In this document: positions 45,863 through 53,652 of the stretch, piece after piece | How the letters are laid out: each line of letters begins with the position of its first letter | Numbering within the stretch: the first letter of the stretch is position 1 | Origin: Dyella terrae | Lineage (GTDB): Bacteria; Pseudomonadota; Gammaproteobacteria; Xanthomonadales; Rhodanobacteraceae | DNA length: 64,000 nt | Assembly: GCF_022394535.1 (NCBI RefSeq) | Contig: NZ_CP089414.1 | Location: 2,232,001 to 2,296,000, forward strand | Direction: 5' to 3' | Program-made: the position numbers and the translations under genes | The notes under the pieces: generated by a model | Told to the model about the DNA's origin: nothing | The model's database searches: none | Seen by the model: the letters and a program-made list of their open reading frames with translations, nothing else

Positions 45863-46963
45863 TTAGCGGGTAGCGGCAAATCCATAGAGCGTGGGATAGC
45901 CCGCAAACAGGCTGCCCTCGTAGCTGTGCGACAACGCACTGCCGATACAGTCGGCTACGCGCTGGGCGGCATCATCCACATCAAGCGGAACAGGCTCAAA
46001 CATCACAACATCAAATCTTCCACGAGTGAATGTCAGGTAGTACGGGAGCAACGTAACCTGCATCCGCTTGCCAAGGCGAAAAACACCATCGTGAATACGC
46101 GATGGGCGACCGAAAATGCTCACCCCCACCGTGTCCATCGGATACCTGTGCATTGAATAAGGTGCGGCATCGGCGAAAAGAACCGCCATCTTGTCGCGTA
46201 CCAGCGAACGCGCAAACCGAATTCCCAGGCTATTGCGAACGCCGTCGCCCTGCGTGTGCAAAATCTCCAATCCCGGTGTCAACTTTTCATCGCTCCCGAA
46301 CTGATCATGTGGCACGCCCGAGACGATCGCGACATTGACCACGCCAAGCGCTCGCTGCACTTCATGCACGGCAAGCACATTTGCGTACTGCGATACGTAA
46401 TGGAAGGGAGAAAGGATCACCAGCCGCCCAGATTGCTCCATCCATAGCTGCGCGACCACACCAGCGATCCGGTCACCGACCGCGACGATATCCGGTAGAT
46501 GCTCCACGCCTTGCGATTTCTGCTGCCCAAGATGGATACGTCGGTCGATCAGGTTCTCCAGAACGCCGCTCGACATGGCCGCCAGCCACTTGCCACGATC
46601 AAGCGAAAACAGGTCCCGGCCCGTTTCATATCGAACGATACCGTTCCAACGCCAGCGTACATCGACGATGCTTCGGCACAACCAACGTACCTTTGCCCAA
46701 CGTGCGATCGTGGCAAATGAAACCCGTAAAAGCAGCCAGTTGTGATACGCGTAGATGCGCCTATGCCATCTACGCGCAAGACTCATCGCTATCATGCGCT
46801 GAGCGCGCCAGATCGCCTCCATGATTCGCCGCCATGTATCACCCCACCTGCCCCTACGCATGCACAAGGCCATCCTGCACAAGTCGTCCGGGCATCTCAG
46901 GAGATCCACTCTGAACGCGTGCCTCACAGTCGACCGGAGCATCCGCCGCGAATGCCTTGTCAC
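45863..46963 (-). CDS. Diverged LpxL/HtrB-like acyltransferase family protein (tentative)
   Basis: A 366-residue frame with no strong match recognised. The second half recalls LpxL/HtrB lipid acyltransferases: a possible catalytic His in LVILSPFHYVSQYANV, where the family has H-x4-(D/E) but this protein has Tyr at the acidic position, then RSLVRDKMAVLFADAAPY and FGRPSRIHDGVFRLGKRMQVTLLPYY, resembling the substrate-pocket part. The N-terminal 50 residues are Arg-rich and overlap an ABC-ATPase remnant, so the true start may be the ATG at 46873, 46861 or 46822. Codon use is less biased than the neighbours. It may have been gained by transfer. Confidence 0.5.
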   Translation of the reverse strand: MTRHSRRMLRSTVRHAFRVDLLRCPDDLCRMALCMRRGRWGDTWRRIMEAIWRAQRMIAMSLARRWHRRIYAYHNWLLLRVSFATIARWAKVRWLCRSIVDVRWRWNGIVRYETGRDLFSLDRGKWLAAMSSGVLENLIDRRIHLGQQKSQGVEHLPDIVAVGDRIAGVVAQLWMEQSGRLVILSPFHYVSQYANVLAVHEVQRALGVVNVAIVSGVPHDQFGSDEKLTPGLEILHTQGDGVRNSLGIRFARSLVRDKMAVLFADAAPYSMHRYPMDTVGVSIFGRPSRIHDGVFRLGKRMQVTLLPYYLTFTRGRFDVVMFEPVPLDVDDAAQRVADCIGSALSHSYEGSLFAGYPTLYGFAATR

Positions 46964-47069
46964 CCTCGGGACATACAGGCTGTAGCTGACCGTCGATCAA
47001 CTCGAAGCGCCTTTCGAAATGAGCGGCGAGGGCATGGTCATGCGTAATGACCACGACTGTTCGATCAAG
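46854..47069 (-). pseudogene. C-terminal remnant of an ABC-transporter ATPase
   Basis: The minus-strand frame reads LDRTVVVITHDHALAAHFERR then FELIDGQLQ, which is the H-loop and C-terminal end of an ABC ATPase. Walker A, signature and Walker B motifs are absent. Its homology starts within a few bases of the restored stop codon of the fimbrial gene (47065) and its 3' half runs into the acyltransferase-like gene. It is therefore a leftover from a deletion or replacement event, not a functional gene. Confidence 0.6.
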
Positions 47070-47090
47070 GCCAGACCACGGTGCCCGGCG

Positions 47091-48149
47091 TTACTGCGGA
47101 TGAAACCCGATAGTACGAAGCGCTGAGCGGGATGTTGAAGTTACCCCCCCCAAGCCAGAGTTGTAACCGGTCGCAGCGACCAGGGCGCCGAGCTCGACCG
47201 GGTGGTTGTTGGCATCACTGATCTGCAACCCGACACCGGTGGCAGAAGAGCTATTGCCAAGGCCAATGACGCCGGACTGGGCGTCAAGTACGCTGACCCC
47301 TGATGCTGCATTCAGGCTGTACTGAATCGAGTTCAGCCCCGGCGGGCAGCCGTTGACAGCAATGACGAATCGCGTCGCCTCCCCGGTACTGCCTATGCCG
47401 GCGAAGCTGCTGACTGGCATGGGCTTCAACGTCACGGGCACGTCTGGTGTTGTGCATGCGCCCGCTGAGAATGTGATCTGACCGCTCGTTGCCGAGTAGA
47501 TGAAGGTCGTCGTGCCATCAAAGTTCTCGCTGAAATTGGGAATATCGGTTGCCTTGACGCTCCCTCCCGTAACGAGTCCGGTCTTTACGAAGGTGTAGAC
47601 CATGGACGGTCCAGCAAACCAGTACCAACCATAGGGCGCTGCTGTTGCACCCGGAAAGTTCGCAATCGTATAGGTCGTGCTGCCGGGAATGGTCAAACCA
47701 CCACGCTGTATGCGAACACCGATGCCGGCGACATTGGTGCCATAGAGTCCCGGACTGATTTGCGGCCATGGCGTGCTCGTCAGGACACCGTTGACGGTGC
47801 CGTTGGGTGTATTGCATTGCGCAATCCAGGTACTGGAGTTTGTCTGTGAACCCGCCGCGAGCATGGGGCCGTTGACAACGGCAATGGTGCTGCCGACCGG
47901 CATGTCGCGCGGGACCATGATTGTGGATCCCGGCAACACGAGGGTGAACGTCTTGGGATTGCCATTGAGGGTGCTACACCCGGTCGCCCAGAGGGCATTG
48001 CTGACAAACAATGCAAGAAGAAAAAGGAATCCCTGGAGCCACAACACACTGCCTCGACGTGGGGGAACCCAGCGAGTGGTGGGCTCCGATGAATCAAGGG
48101 ACGGACCGCCTGGATGACTCGTCATTCTCATATTCCACTCCCCGAACAT
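47091..48149 (-). CDS. Fimbrial adhesin/tip protein (chaperone-usher type), 3' frameshift at a G8 tract
   Basis: A 352-residue secreted protein. A hydrophobic export signal at residues 36-56 (LWLQGFLFLLALFVSNALWA) is followed by a Gly/Ser/Thr-rich lectin-like domain and a C-terminal pilin domain (about 215-340: PVTLKPMPVSSFAGIGSTGE, VGLQISDANNHPVELGA). The present frame ends GLGGVTSTSR..., but changing the 8-base C tract at 47144-47151 (G on the coding strand) by one base gives GGNFNIPLSASYYRVSSAV then TPGTVVWP, a typical fimbrial C-terminus ending at 47065. No chaperone or usher gene lies nearby. It is transcribed divergently from an XRE regulator. Confidence 0.75.
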   Translation of the reverse strand: MFGEWNMRMTSHPGGPSLDSSEPTTRWVPPRRGSVLWLQGFLFLLALFVSNALWATGCSTLNGNPKTFTLVLPGSTIMVPRDMPVGSTIAVVNGPMLAAGSQTNSSTWIAQCNTPNGTVNGVLTSTPWPQISPGLYGTNVAGIGVRIQRGGLTIPGSTTYTIANFPGATAAPYGWYWFAGPSMVYTFVKTGLVTGGSVKATDIPNFSENFDGTTTFIYSATSGQITFSAGACTTPDVPVTLKPMPVSSFAGIGSTGEATRFVIAVNGCPPGLNSIQYSLNAASGVSVLDAQSGVIGLGNSSSATGVGLQISDANNHPVELGALVAATGYNSGLGGVTSTSRSALRTIGFHPQ

Positions 48150-48390
48150 GGTTGTTTCGCTCCCAAGGTTGAACTGTCACACCCGTGGCCTTGCGTTGCA
48201 TGGCTTCGCAAGTGAAGGCGCCCGAGCACTTGCCCACTTCTCCTCCGCCCCGATGAGCGCGGTGGCCAGCCCGGTCGGGACCGAAAAATCCTGCGACAGA
48301 ATGTCGAAAGGAAGTGAGCATCTCGATGATAAATACACTTAACACGGACATGAAAGTGTACTTTTCGCTTTGGCAAGTAATCTTATTGCC
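48150..48390. promoter_or_regulatory. Divergent region between fimbrial gene and XRE/S24 regulator
   Basis: A 241-base region without a convincing gene. Near the regulator an inverted repeat ACACTT-N14-AAGTGT (about 48335-48360) lies where an operator would be expected. A minus-strand 100-codon frame (48094-48396) shows no recognisable features and is taken as chance. Confidence 0.4.
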
Positions 48391-49077
48391 ATGCAAAGAT
48401 TCGGTGATCGACTCAAGGCTGCCCGTGCCGCCAAGGGGCTATCGCAACGCGCCCTGGGCGTGAAGGCCGGAGTCTCCGGAACTTCGATCAAATATTGGGA
48501 AGACGGAACGACGGACCCGGAAAACATCCGGAACGCCGCACTTCAGGCGGCTGCGGACGCGTTGGGCGTCACCGTGGTCTATTTGAAGACGGGAAGGGAC
48601 GCGTCAAGGCGTGTCGGCCCTGCCTCAAGCCGACACATCGTCAAGGATGACGCCAGGCTAATCTCCGTTATTTCCTACGTGCAGGCGGGCGAATGGCTCA
48701 AGATATCCGACCCTGCAAACCTTGACGGCCTGCGGCCTCTGGTCATTGGGGGAGGACTGGCAGAGCGTCTCAGCGAAACCGCGTTTGCTCTCGAAATTGA
48801 GGGTGAGGCGATGCTGGACGAATTTCGACAGGGCGATATTGTCATCGTCGACCCCGGCATCGCTCCGCTTCCAGGGGATTTTGTCGTCGCAAAGCTCGAT
48901 AACGACACGCGCGCCATCTTCCTGAAGTATCGACCTCGCGGCGTTGATCAGGCCAATAACCCTGTTTTTGAGCTCGTGCCTCTCAATGAGGATTTTGAAA
49001 TCATTCGAGTCTCAACGGACAACCCGGGCCGCGTCATCGGGACCATGATGGAGCACCGGCGGCATCGGCGGCGCTGA
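48391..49077 (+). CDS. XRE/HTH repressor with S24 (LexA/CI-like) domain lacking the catalytic serine
   Basis: A 228-residue regulator. The N-terminal XRE helix-turn-helix (RLKAARAAKGLSQRALGVKAG, residues ~7-60) is followed by a C-terminal S24 domain (about 105-220; EIEGEAMLDEFRQGDIVIVDP, GDFVVAKLDNDTRAIFLKY). LexA/CI proteins have GDSM with a nucleophilic Ser at this point; here it reads GEAM, with Ala140, while the general-base Lys appears kept in FLKYRP. RecA-stimulated self-cleavage is therefore not expected. The ATG at 48391 is preferred to the TTG at 48370. It probably controls itself and perhaps the divergent fimbrial gene. Confidence 0.85.
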   Translation: MQRFGDRLKAARAAKGLSQRALGVKAGVSGTSIKYWEDGTTDPENIRNAALQAAADALGVTVVYLKTGRDASRRVGPASSRHIVKDDARLISVISYVQAGEWLKISDPANLDGLRPLVIGGGLAERLSETAFALEIEGEAMLDEFRQGDIVIVDPGIAPLPGDFVVAKLDNDTRAIFLKYRPRGVDQANNPVFELVPLNEDFEIIRVSTDNPGRVIGTMMEHRRHRRR

Positions 49078-49247
49078 ACCAGAAGTGCCTTGATATCGCC
49101 TTGTTTCTGGACAAATGCGACGCGCATGCTGCCCCAATACCGGGGGCCTTCCCGCCGGCTTTAGCATGCATTCGCGGTGGCCTCTGCCAATTTCCGTGCC
49201 CATCGTCCATTCCCTCTCGAGCACACAGAGAGCTCACTAGCTCGCGC

Positions 49248-49751
49248 TCAGAGCAAGATGGGCCTGTCTGGCAGCTCGTCCGGTGCGTCCTTGTCGTTAC
49301 CAGGAAAATGCTTCACCAACAGAGCATGGGCTTCGGCAATACCTTCGAGGCTGCCCTTGCGCCAATTACCGCGCGCAAAACTAAGCAGCATGTGATCGCG
49401 AACCACATCCCACTCGGCCTGCGTGACTGCCACAGCGACGCCACGGTCGGCGATGATCACCACGCGATGTTCCGCCATCAGCACGTAGAACAGTACGCCG
49501 CTGTTGTGCTCCGTATCCCACACTTGCAATTGCGCGAACACCTGTCGCGCACGATGTTCCGCACTCAAACCCGCCAGTACCGCACTCGGTGCCAGTCGCG
49601 ATTCGATCGCGAAGCAAACTTCGCCGCGGTGGTCGCGCTCGCCCCGGGCGATCGCCGTGGTCATATCGTCCAGCAGGCTTTTGGGGAAACGTCGGCGTAG
49701 CTGGAACCAGCCGTCGAACAGATTCATGAAGAGGCGTTGCCTATTCGACAT
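49248..49751 (-). CDS. TPM domain protein (cytoplasmic/membrane-associated)
   Basis: A 167-residue TPM-domain protein without signal peptide (MSNRQRLFMNLFDGWFQLRR). RGERDHRGEVCFAIESRLAP and NSGVLFYVLMAEHRVVIIADRGV are the TPM core. The ATG at 49751 lies one base after the stop of the upstream YgcG gene (TGACATG). The longer frame to 49907 runs antisense-like through the Gly-rich tail of that gene and is rejected. It ends the lemA-ygcG-TPM operon; the function of the family is poorly defined. Confidence 0.85.
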   Translation of the reverse strand: MSNRQRLFMNLFDGWFQLRRRFPKSLLDDMTTAIARGERDHRGEVCFAIESRLAPSAVLAGLSAEHRARQVFAQLQVWDTEHNSGVLFYVLMAEHRVVIIADRGVAVAVTQAEWDVVRDHMLLSFARGNWRKGSLEGIAEAHALLVKHFPGNDKDAPDELPDRPILL

Positions 49752-49752
49752 G

Positions 49753-50640
49753 TCACCAGCTCCCCGATGATCCGCCACCGCCAAAACTGCCACCGCCGCC
49801 GCTGAAGCCACCACCACCGAGGCCGCCGCCACCGCCGCCGAAGCCACCGAAGCCGCCGCCCCCAAAGCCACCCCAACCACCGCCACCGATCGAACGCCCT
49901 CCTCCACCCGGCAACAGCATCAGCACGCCACCAATGAGCGCACCGAAGATGCCAGCGCCTGCAGACGCCGCGAGCAGCCACACCAGCGCACCGGTGAGCA
50001 CTGCCCCTACCGGTGTACGCAGCCACACCGTGGTACGCCCGAAGATGCTGCGCAGGAAGATGGCGATGAAGACGCCGAACAGCAGCACATGCCCGAAGTC
50101 GATGCCTCGTCGATGTTCGCGGTTGCTACTCTCCACCGGCGGCGGCAACGCTTCACCGTTGACGAGCTGGGTGAGCGCACCTACTGCGTCACTGATGCCG
50201 CCGAAGTAATCGTTGGTACGGAATTTCGGCGCGATGTACTCGCGGATGATGCGTGCTGTCGCCGCATCCGGCACGGCGCCTTCCAGGCCGTAACCTACCT
50301 CGATGCGCACGCGGCGATCATTCTTCGCCACGAGCAGTAGCAGGCCATCGTCCGTACCCTTACGACCGATCTTGTTCGCCTCCGCAACGGCCAGCGAATA
50401 CTCCTCGATCTCCTGCGGCTGCGTGGTCGGCACCATCAACACGACCAACTGTGCGCCCTTGGTCTTCTCCAGCGACACCAGCTGTGCGTCGAGCTGGTCG
50501 ACCTGCTGCGGCGTCAGCGTGCCCGTGAGGTCCGTGACATGACGCGTGAGGGAGGGAACGGCTTCATCGGCATGCAACTGTGCCAGCGGCAGCAGAGCCA
50601 CCGCCAGCACGAGCAGCAGGCGCGTTACGCGCCTAATCAT
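49753..50640 (-). CDS. TPM domain (YgcG family) protein with Gly-rich tail
   Basis: A 295-residue exported protein. The signal peptide is MIRRVTRLLLVLAVALLPLAQLHA. The periplasmic TPM domain (residues 30-150) has LTPQQVDQLDAQLVSLEK, QLVVLMVPTTQP and RRVRIEVGYGLEGAVPDA. Two or so membrane helices follow (~185-240). The C-terminal 60 residues are almost only Gly, Ser, Phe and Trp (SIGGGGWGGFGGGGFGGFGG...), a usual feature of this family. Some TPM proteins are acid phosphatases or help photosystem repair in plants; the bacterial role is unclear. It starts right after lemA. Confidence 0.92.
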   Translation of the reverse strand: MIRRVTRLLLVLAVALLPLAQLHADEAVPSLTRHVTDLTGTLTPQQVDQLDAQLVSLEKTKGAQLVVLMVPTTQPQEIEEYSLAVAEANKIGRKGTDDGLLLLVAKNDRRVRIEVGYGLEGAVPDAATARIIREYIAPKFRTNDYFGGISDAVGALTQLVNGEALPPPVESSNREHRRGIDFGHVLLFGVFIAIFLRSIFGRTTVWLRTPVGAVLTGALVWLLAASAGAGIFGALIGGVLMLLPGGGGRSIGGGGWGGFGGGGFGGFGGGGGGLGGGGFSGGGGSFGGGGSSGSW

Positions 50641-50641
50641 C

Positions 50642-51256
50642 TCAGTGCGCCGAGGCTGCAGGCGCAGGGCTGCCGAAGTCGACCGTCGGCGCCGTGGAAA
50701 TGGCCTTCTCGTTCTCCACCGAGAAATTCGGCTTCACCTGGTAGCCGAACATCTTCGCGGTGAGGTTGTTCGGGAAGGTGCGGATCATCGAGTTGTATTC
50801 CTGCACCTCTTTCACGTAGCGGTTGCGCGCCACAGTGATGCGGTTTTCGGTGCCTTCCAACTGCGCTTGCAGGTTCTGGAACAGGCCGTCGGCCTTCAGC
50901 TGCGGGTAGTTCTCGCTGACCACCATCAGGCGCGACAACGCGCTAGACAGCTCACCCTGCGCGGCCTGGAATTGCTTGAGCTTCTCCGGGTCGTTCAGAT
51001 CGGCGGTCGACAGCTGCGTGCTGCCCACCCTGGCGCGTGCATTGGTCACCTCGGTGAGCACACGTTCCTCGTGCTGGGCATAGCCCTTCACCGTATTGAC
51101 CAGATTGGGCACGAGATCGGCGCGGCGCTGGTATTGGTTGAGCACCTCGGACCAGGCTGCCTTCACCGCCTCGTCCTGGCGCTGGATGGCGTTATATCCG
51201 CAACCCGACAGACCGACGGCGACCAGCAGCAATACAAGGACACGAAGAAGTTTCAT
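50642..51256 (-). CDS. lemA: LemA family lipoprotein
   Basis: A 204-residue LemA protein. A lipoprotein signal with lipobox LSGC (MKLLRVLVLLLVAVGLSGCG) is followed by a long helical LemA domain (DEAVKAAWSEVLNQYQRRAD, LVPNLVNTVKGYAQHEE, FNSMI-like EYNSMIRTFPNNLTA). The ATG at 51256 is chosen; the frame extends to 51349 without a better start. The lemA-ygcG-TPM trio is a recurrent arrangement in Proteobacteria, pointing to a shared envelope role. Confidence 0.93.
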   Translation of the reverse strand: MKLLRVLVLLLVAVGLSGCGYNAIQRQDEAVKAAWSEVLNQYQRRADLVPNLVNTVKGYAQHEERVLTEVTNARARVGSTQLSTADLNDPEKLKQFQAAQGELSSALSRLMVVSENYPQLKADGLFQNLQAQLEGTENRITVARNRYVKEVQEYNSMIRTFPNNLTAKMFGYQVKPNFSVENEKAISTAPTVDFGSPAPAASAH

Positions 51257-51369
51257 GGTGGCGCTCCAATCCAGTGGAGCACCATTGCAGCATTCCGTCG
51301 TGAACGACGCAATCTTGCGCGCTCTCAAAGGTCCGGCCGGCAAAGGCAAACGACGTCTCGACGAACCAA

Positions 51370-51741
51370 TCAGAACCAGTGGGGCCAGAGGATGAGCCCC
51401 CAGGTCAGGGCGGTCATGGCCAGCAGCAGGAACACCGCGGCTGAGCCCATATCCTTGGCGCGACCGGCCAGCTCGTGGAACTCCGGGCTGACCTTGTCGA
51501 CCACGGCCTCCACCGCCGAATTGAGCAATTCAGCGGATAGCACCAGCACAGGAGGCAGCACCAGGGCAATCTTCTCCAACGGGCCGTTGCCGAGCCACAG
51601 GCCCAGCGGTACCAGGATCACGGCAATGCAGACTTCCAACCGGAACGACGCCTCGTGGCGCCAGCCGGCCTGCAGCCCTTTCATGGACCACTTGAAAGCG
51701 TTCCAGATTTGCCGGGGTCCGCGAAAACCGCTGGCGGCCAT
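51370..51741 (-). CDS. dgkA: Diacylglycerol kinase DgkA
   Basis: A 123-residue three-helix integral-membrane kinase that recycles diacylglycerol to phosphatidate. WSMKGLQAGWRHEASFRLEV and VLSAELLNSAVEAVVDKVSP (with the active-site Glu/Asn) are the family motifs. The ATG at 51741 (MAASGFRGPR) matches family length; the frame to 51813 is an extension. It is followed by lemA after about 110 bases. Confidence 0.93.
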   Translation of the reverse strand: MAASGFRGPRQIWNAFKWSMKGLQAGWRHEASFRLEVCIAVILVPLGLWLGNGPLEKIALVLPPVLVLSAELLNSAVEAVVDKVSPEFHELAGRAKDMGSAAVFLLLAMTALTWGLILWPHWF

Positions 51742-51974
51742 GGTGTCGTCCTCTGTGAGATTGCGGCACGGCCGCGTCCGCCCATGGCGTGCATAAGACC
51801 GGAATTTTGCCATATCCGCCCCATGGCGGGCAGATCGCAGCTTTCTGCATGCGGCAGCGCAACGTTACCTGAATGACGAATCGGTTACGCTTGGCCACTT
51901 TGTGACCAAATTCCCGGTCAAGCGAGCCGGTCACCCCGCGTGGCCGTTGTATGAACCGCAGTACGGACAATTGA

Positions 51975-53516
51975 ATGGCAATCCAGAATCCACCGGTCTC
52001 ACAGACCCGCTCGTTCAGCACCGTGTTCCTGATCGAGATGTGGGAGCGCTTCGGCTTCTACGGCATGCAGGTGCTCATGGTCACCTACATGATGAAGAAG
52101 CTCGGCTTCGCCGACAGCAAAGCAAACCTCGTGTGGGGCGCGGCCGCCGCGCTGATCTATGCCACCCCCGCCATCGGCGGCTGGGTCGGCGACAAACTGA
52201 TCGGCACGCGCCGCACCATGGTCACCGGCGCCGTCGTGCTGACGCTGGGCTACGCGATGCTGTGGATTCCCTCCAACAACCCGACGCTCACCTACCTTTC
52301 GCTCGGTGTGATCATTGTTGGCAACGGCTTCTTCAAGCCCAACGCCGGCAACCTCGTACGCAAAATCTACGAGGGCGACGACGTACGCATCGATAGCGCC
52401 TTCACCATCTACTACATGGCGGTGAACGTCGGCTCGATGGTCTCAATGACGGCCACGCCGTGGATTCGCGACTACGTCGGCACGCATTATGGCGACGCCA
52501 TGGGTTGGCACACCGCGTTTGGTGCGTGCGCCGTGGGCCTTGTGCTCGGCCTGATCAACTACTCACTGATGCATCGCACGCTGGCGCACATTGGCTCGCC
52601 TGCGGACGAACAGCCGCTGCAGGGCAAGCGCGTGCTGGCGCTTGTCGCTGCGTCGCTGGTGATCGTCGCCGTGGCCGCGTTCATCCTGCAGAGCCTGCTG
52701 GCCGCAAAGATCTGCGTATACCTGGCCGGCGTCGTGATCCTGGGCATCTTCGTGCACCTGATCCGCAACGCAGAGCAGAGTGAGCGCGCCGGCCTGATCG
52801 CCGCGCTGGTTCTTACCGTGCAAACAATCTTCTTCTTCATTTTCTATGCGCAGATGGCGACCTCGCTGAACCTGTTCGCGCAGAAGAACGTCAACCTGAT
52901 GCAGGACTTCAACCTGGGCTTCACCCAGTTCCACATCACCTGGATCCCAGAGCAGTACCAGAACCTCAACGCCATCTGGATCGTGCTCCTCAGCCCTGTG
53001 CTGGTAGCGATCTACAACACGCTAGGCCGCGCGGGCAAAGATCCGTCGGTGGCCACCAAGTTCGCCTTCGGTTTCGCCGCAGTCGCACTAGGTTTCTTCA
53101 TGTATGGCTTCGGCGCGATGAGCGCAGTCGACGGCCAGGTGTCCTCGTGGACCATGATCTGGGGCTACGGCCTGTACTCGCTGGGCGAGCTGCTGGTGAG
53201 TGGTCTGGGGCTGGCGATGATCGCTCGCTACGTGCCGGCCCGCATGGGCGGCTTCATGATGGGTGCGTACTACGTGGCCGTCGGCATCTCTCAGTACCTG
53301 GGCAGCGTGGTCGCCAACCTCGCCGCCATGCCTGAGAACATCAGCAGCCCGGTCGAGTCGCTGAACATCTACGTCGGCCTATTCAACAAGCTCGGCTTCG
53401 TGGGCATTGCCTGCACGGTGGTCGCCGTGGTGATGCTTCCGCTGATGAGCAAGCTCTCGCGCAGCCACTCCGAAGCGCACACGCCGCTGCCGGCTGTGCA
53501 TAGCGAAGAAGTCTGA
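51975..53516 (+). CDS. POT family proton-dependent oligopeptide transporter
   Basis: A 513-residue MFS peptide transporter with about 14 helices. The N-terminal ExxER motif is in FLIEMWERFGFYGMQVLM, and the PTR2 signature region is GFFKPNAGNLVRKIY with FTIYYMAVNVGSMVSM. It imports di- and tripeptides with protons. It is close to the E. coli DtpA group. It stands alone, with a terminator after the stop. The ORF track-independent start is the ATG at 51975, preceded by a short purine-poor leader (GGACAATTG). Confidence 0.94.
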   Translation: MAIQNPPVSQTRSFSTVFLIEMWERFGFYGMQVLMVTYMMKKLGFADSKANLVWGAAAALIYATPAIGGWVGDKLIGTRRTMVTGAVVLTLGYAMLWIPSNNPTLTYLSLGVIIVGNGFFKPNAGNLVRKIYEGDDVRIDSAFTIYYMAVNVGSMVSMTATPWIRDYVGTHYGDAMGWHTAFGACAVGLVLGLINYSLMHRTLAHIGSPADEQPLQGKRVLALVAASLVIVAVAAFILQSLLAAKICVYLAGVVILGIFVHLIRNAEQSERAGLIAALVLTVQTIFFFIFYAQMATSLNLFAQKNVNLMQDFNLGFTQFHITWIPEQYQNLNAIWIVLLSPVLVAIYNTLGRAGKDPSVATKFAFGFAAVALGFFMYGFGAMSAVDGQVSSWTMIWGYGLYSLGELLVSGLGLAMIARYVPARMGGFMMGAYYVAVGISQYLGSVVANLAAMPENISSPVESLNIYVGLFNKLGFVGIACTVVAVVMLPLMSKLSRSHSEAHTPLPAVHSEEV

Positions 53517-53525
53517 TCGACACCT

Positions 53526-53556
53526 ACTCGCCCCGCTCGTCGGGGCGAGTTCTTTT
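53526..53556 (+). terminator. Rho-independent terminator after the peptide transporter
   Basis: Perfect 10-base arms ACTCGCCCCG (53526-53535) and CGGGGCGAGT (53541-53550) around CTCGT, followed by TCTTTT. Confidence 0.93.
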
Positions 53557-53652
53557 GGGGACCAAGGCCTGCCCATCCAGGGCCTGCGCATAGTGACGCA
53601 CCGCCCTGCCCCATTCCGGGGAGGCCAGCGCAAACCGGCTAGTATCGCGGCC

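Noticed and set aside
48094..48396. 100-codon minus-strand frame in the fimbrial/XRE intergenic region
   Set aside because: No signal peptide, domain or ribosome-binding site; it overlaps the fimbrial start.
45863..49077. Prophage or integrative element in the accessory patch
   Set aside because: An S24-like repressor is present, but no integrase, attachment-site repeat, tRNA or structural phage gene was seen.
49760..49930. GGX-rich tandem repeat as a possible repeat element
   Set aside because: It encodes the Gly-rich tail typical of YgcG-family proteins, so it is protein-coding low complexity.
50546..51796. 416-codon plus-strand frame across lemA and dgkA
   Set aside because: It runs antisense through lemA and dgkA, which have clear family motifs, and has none itself.
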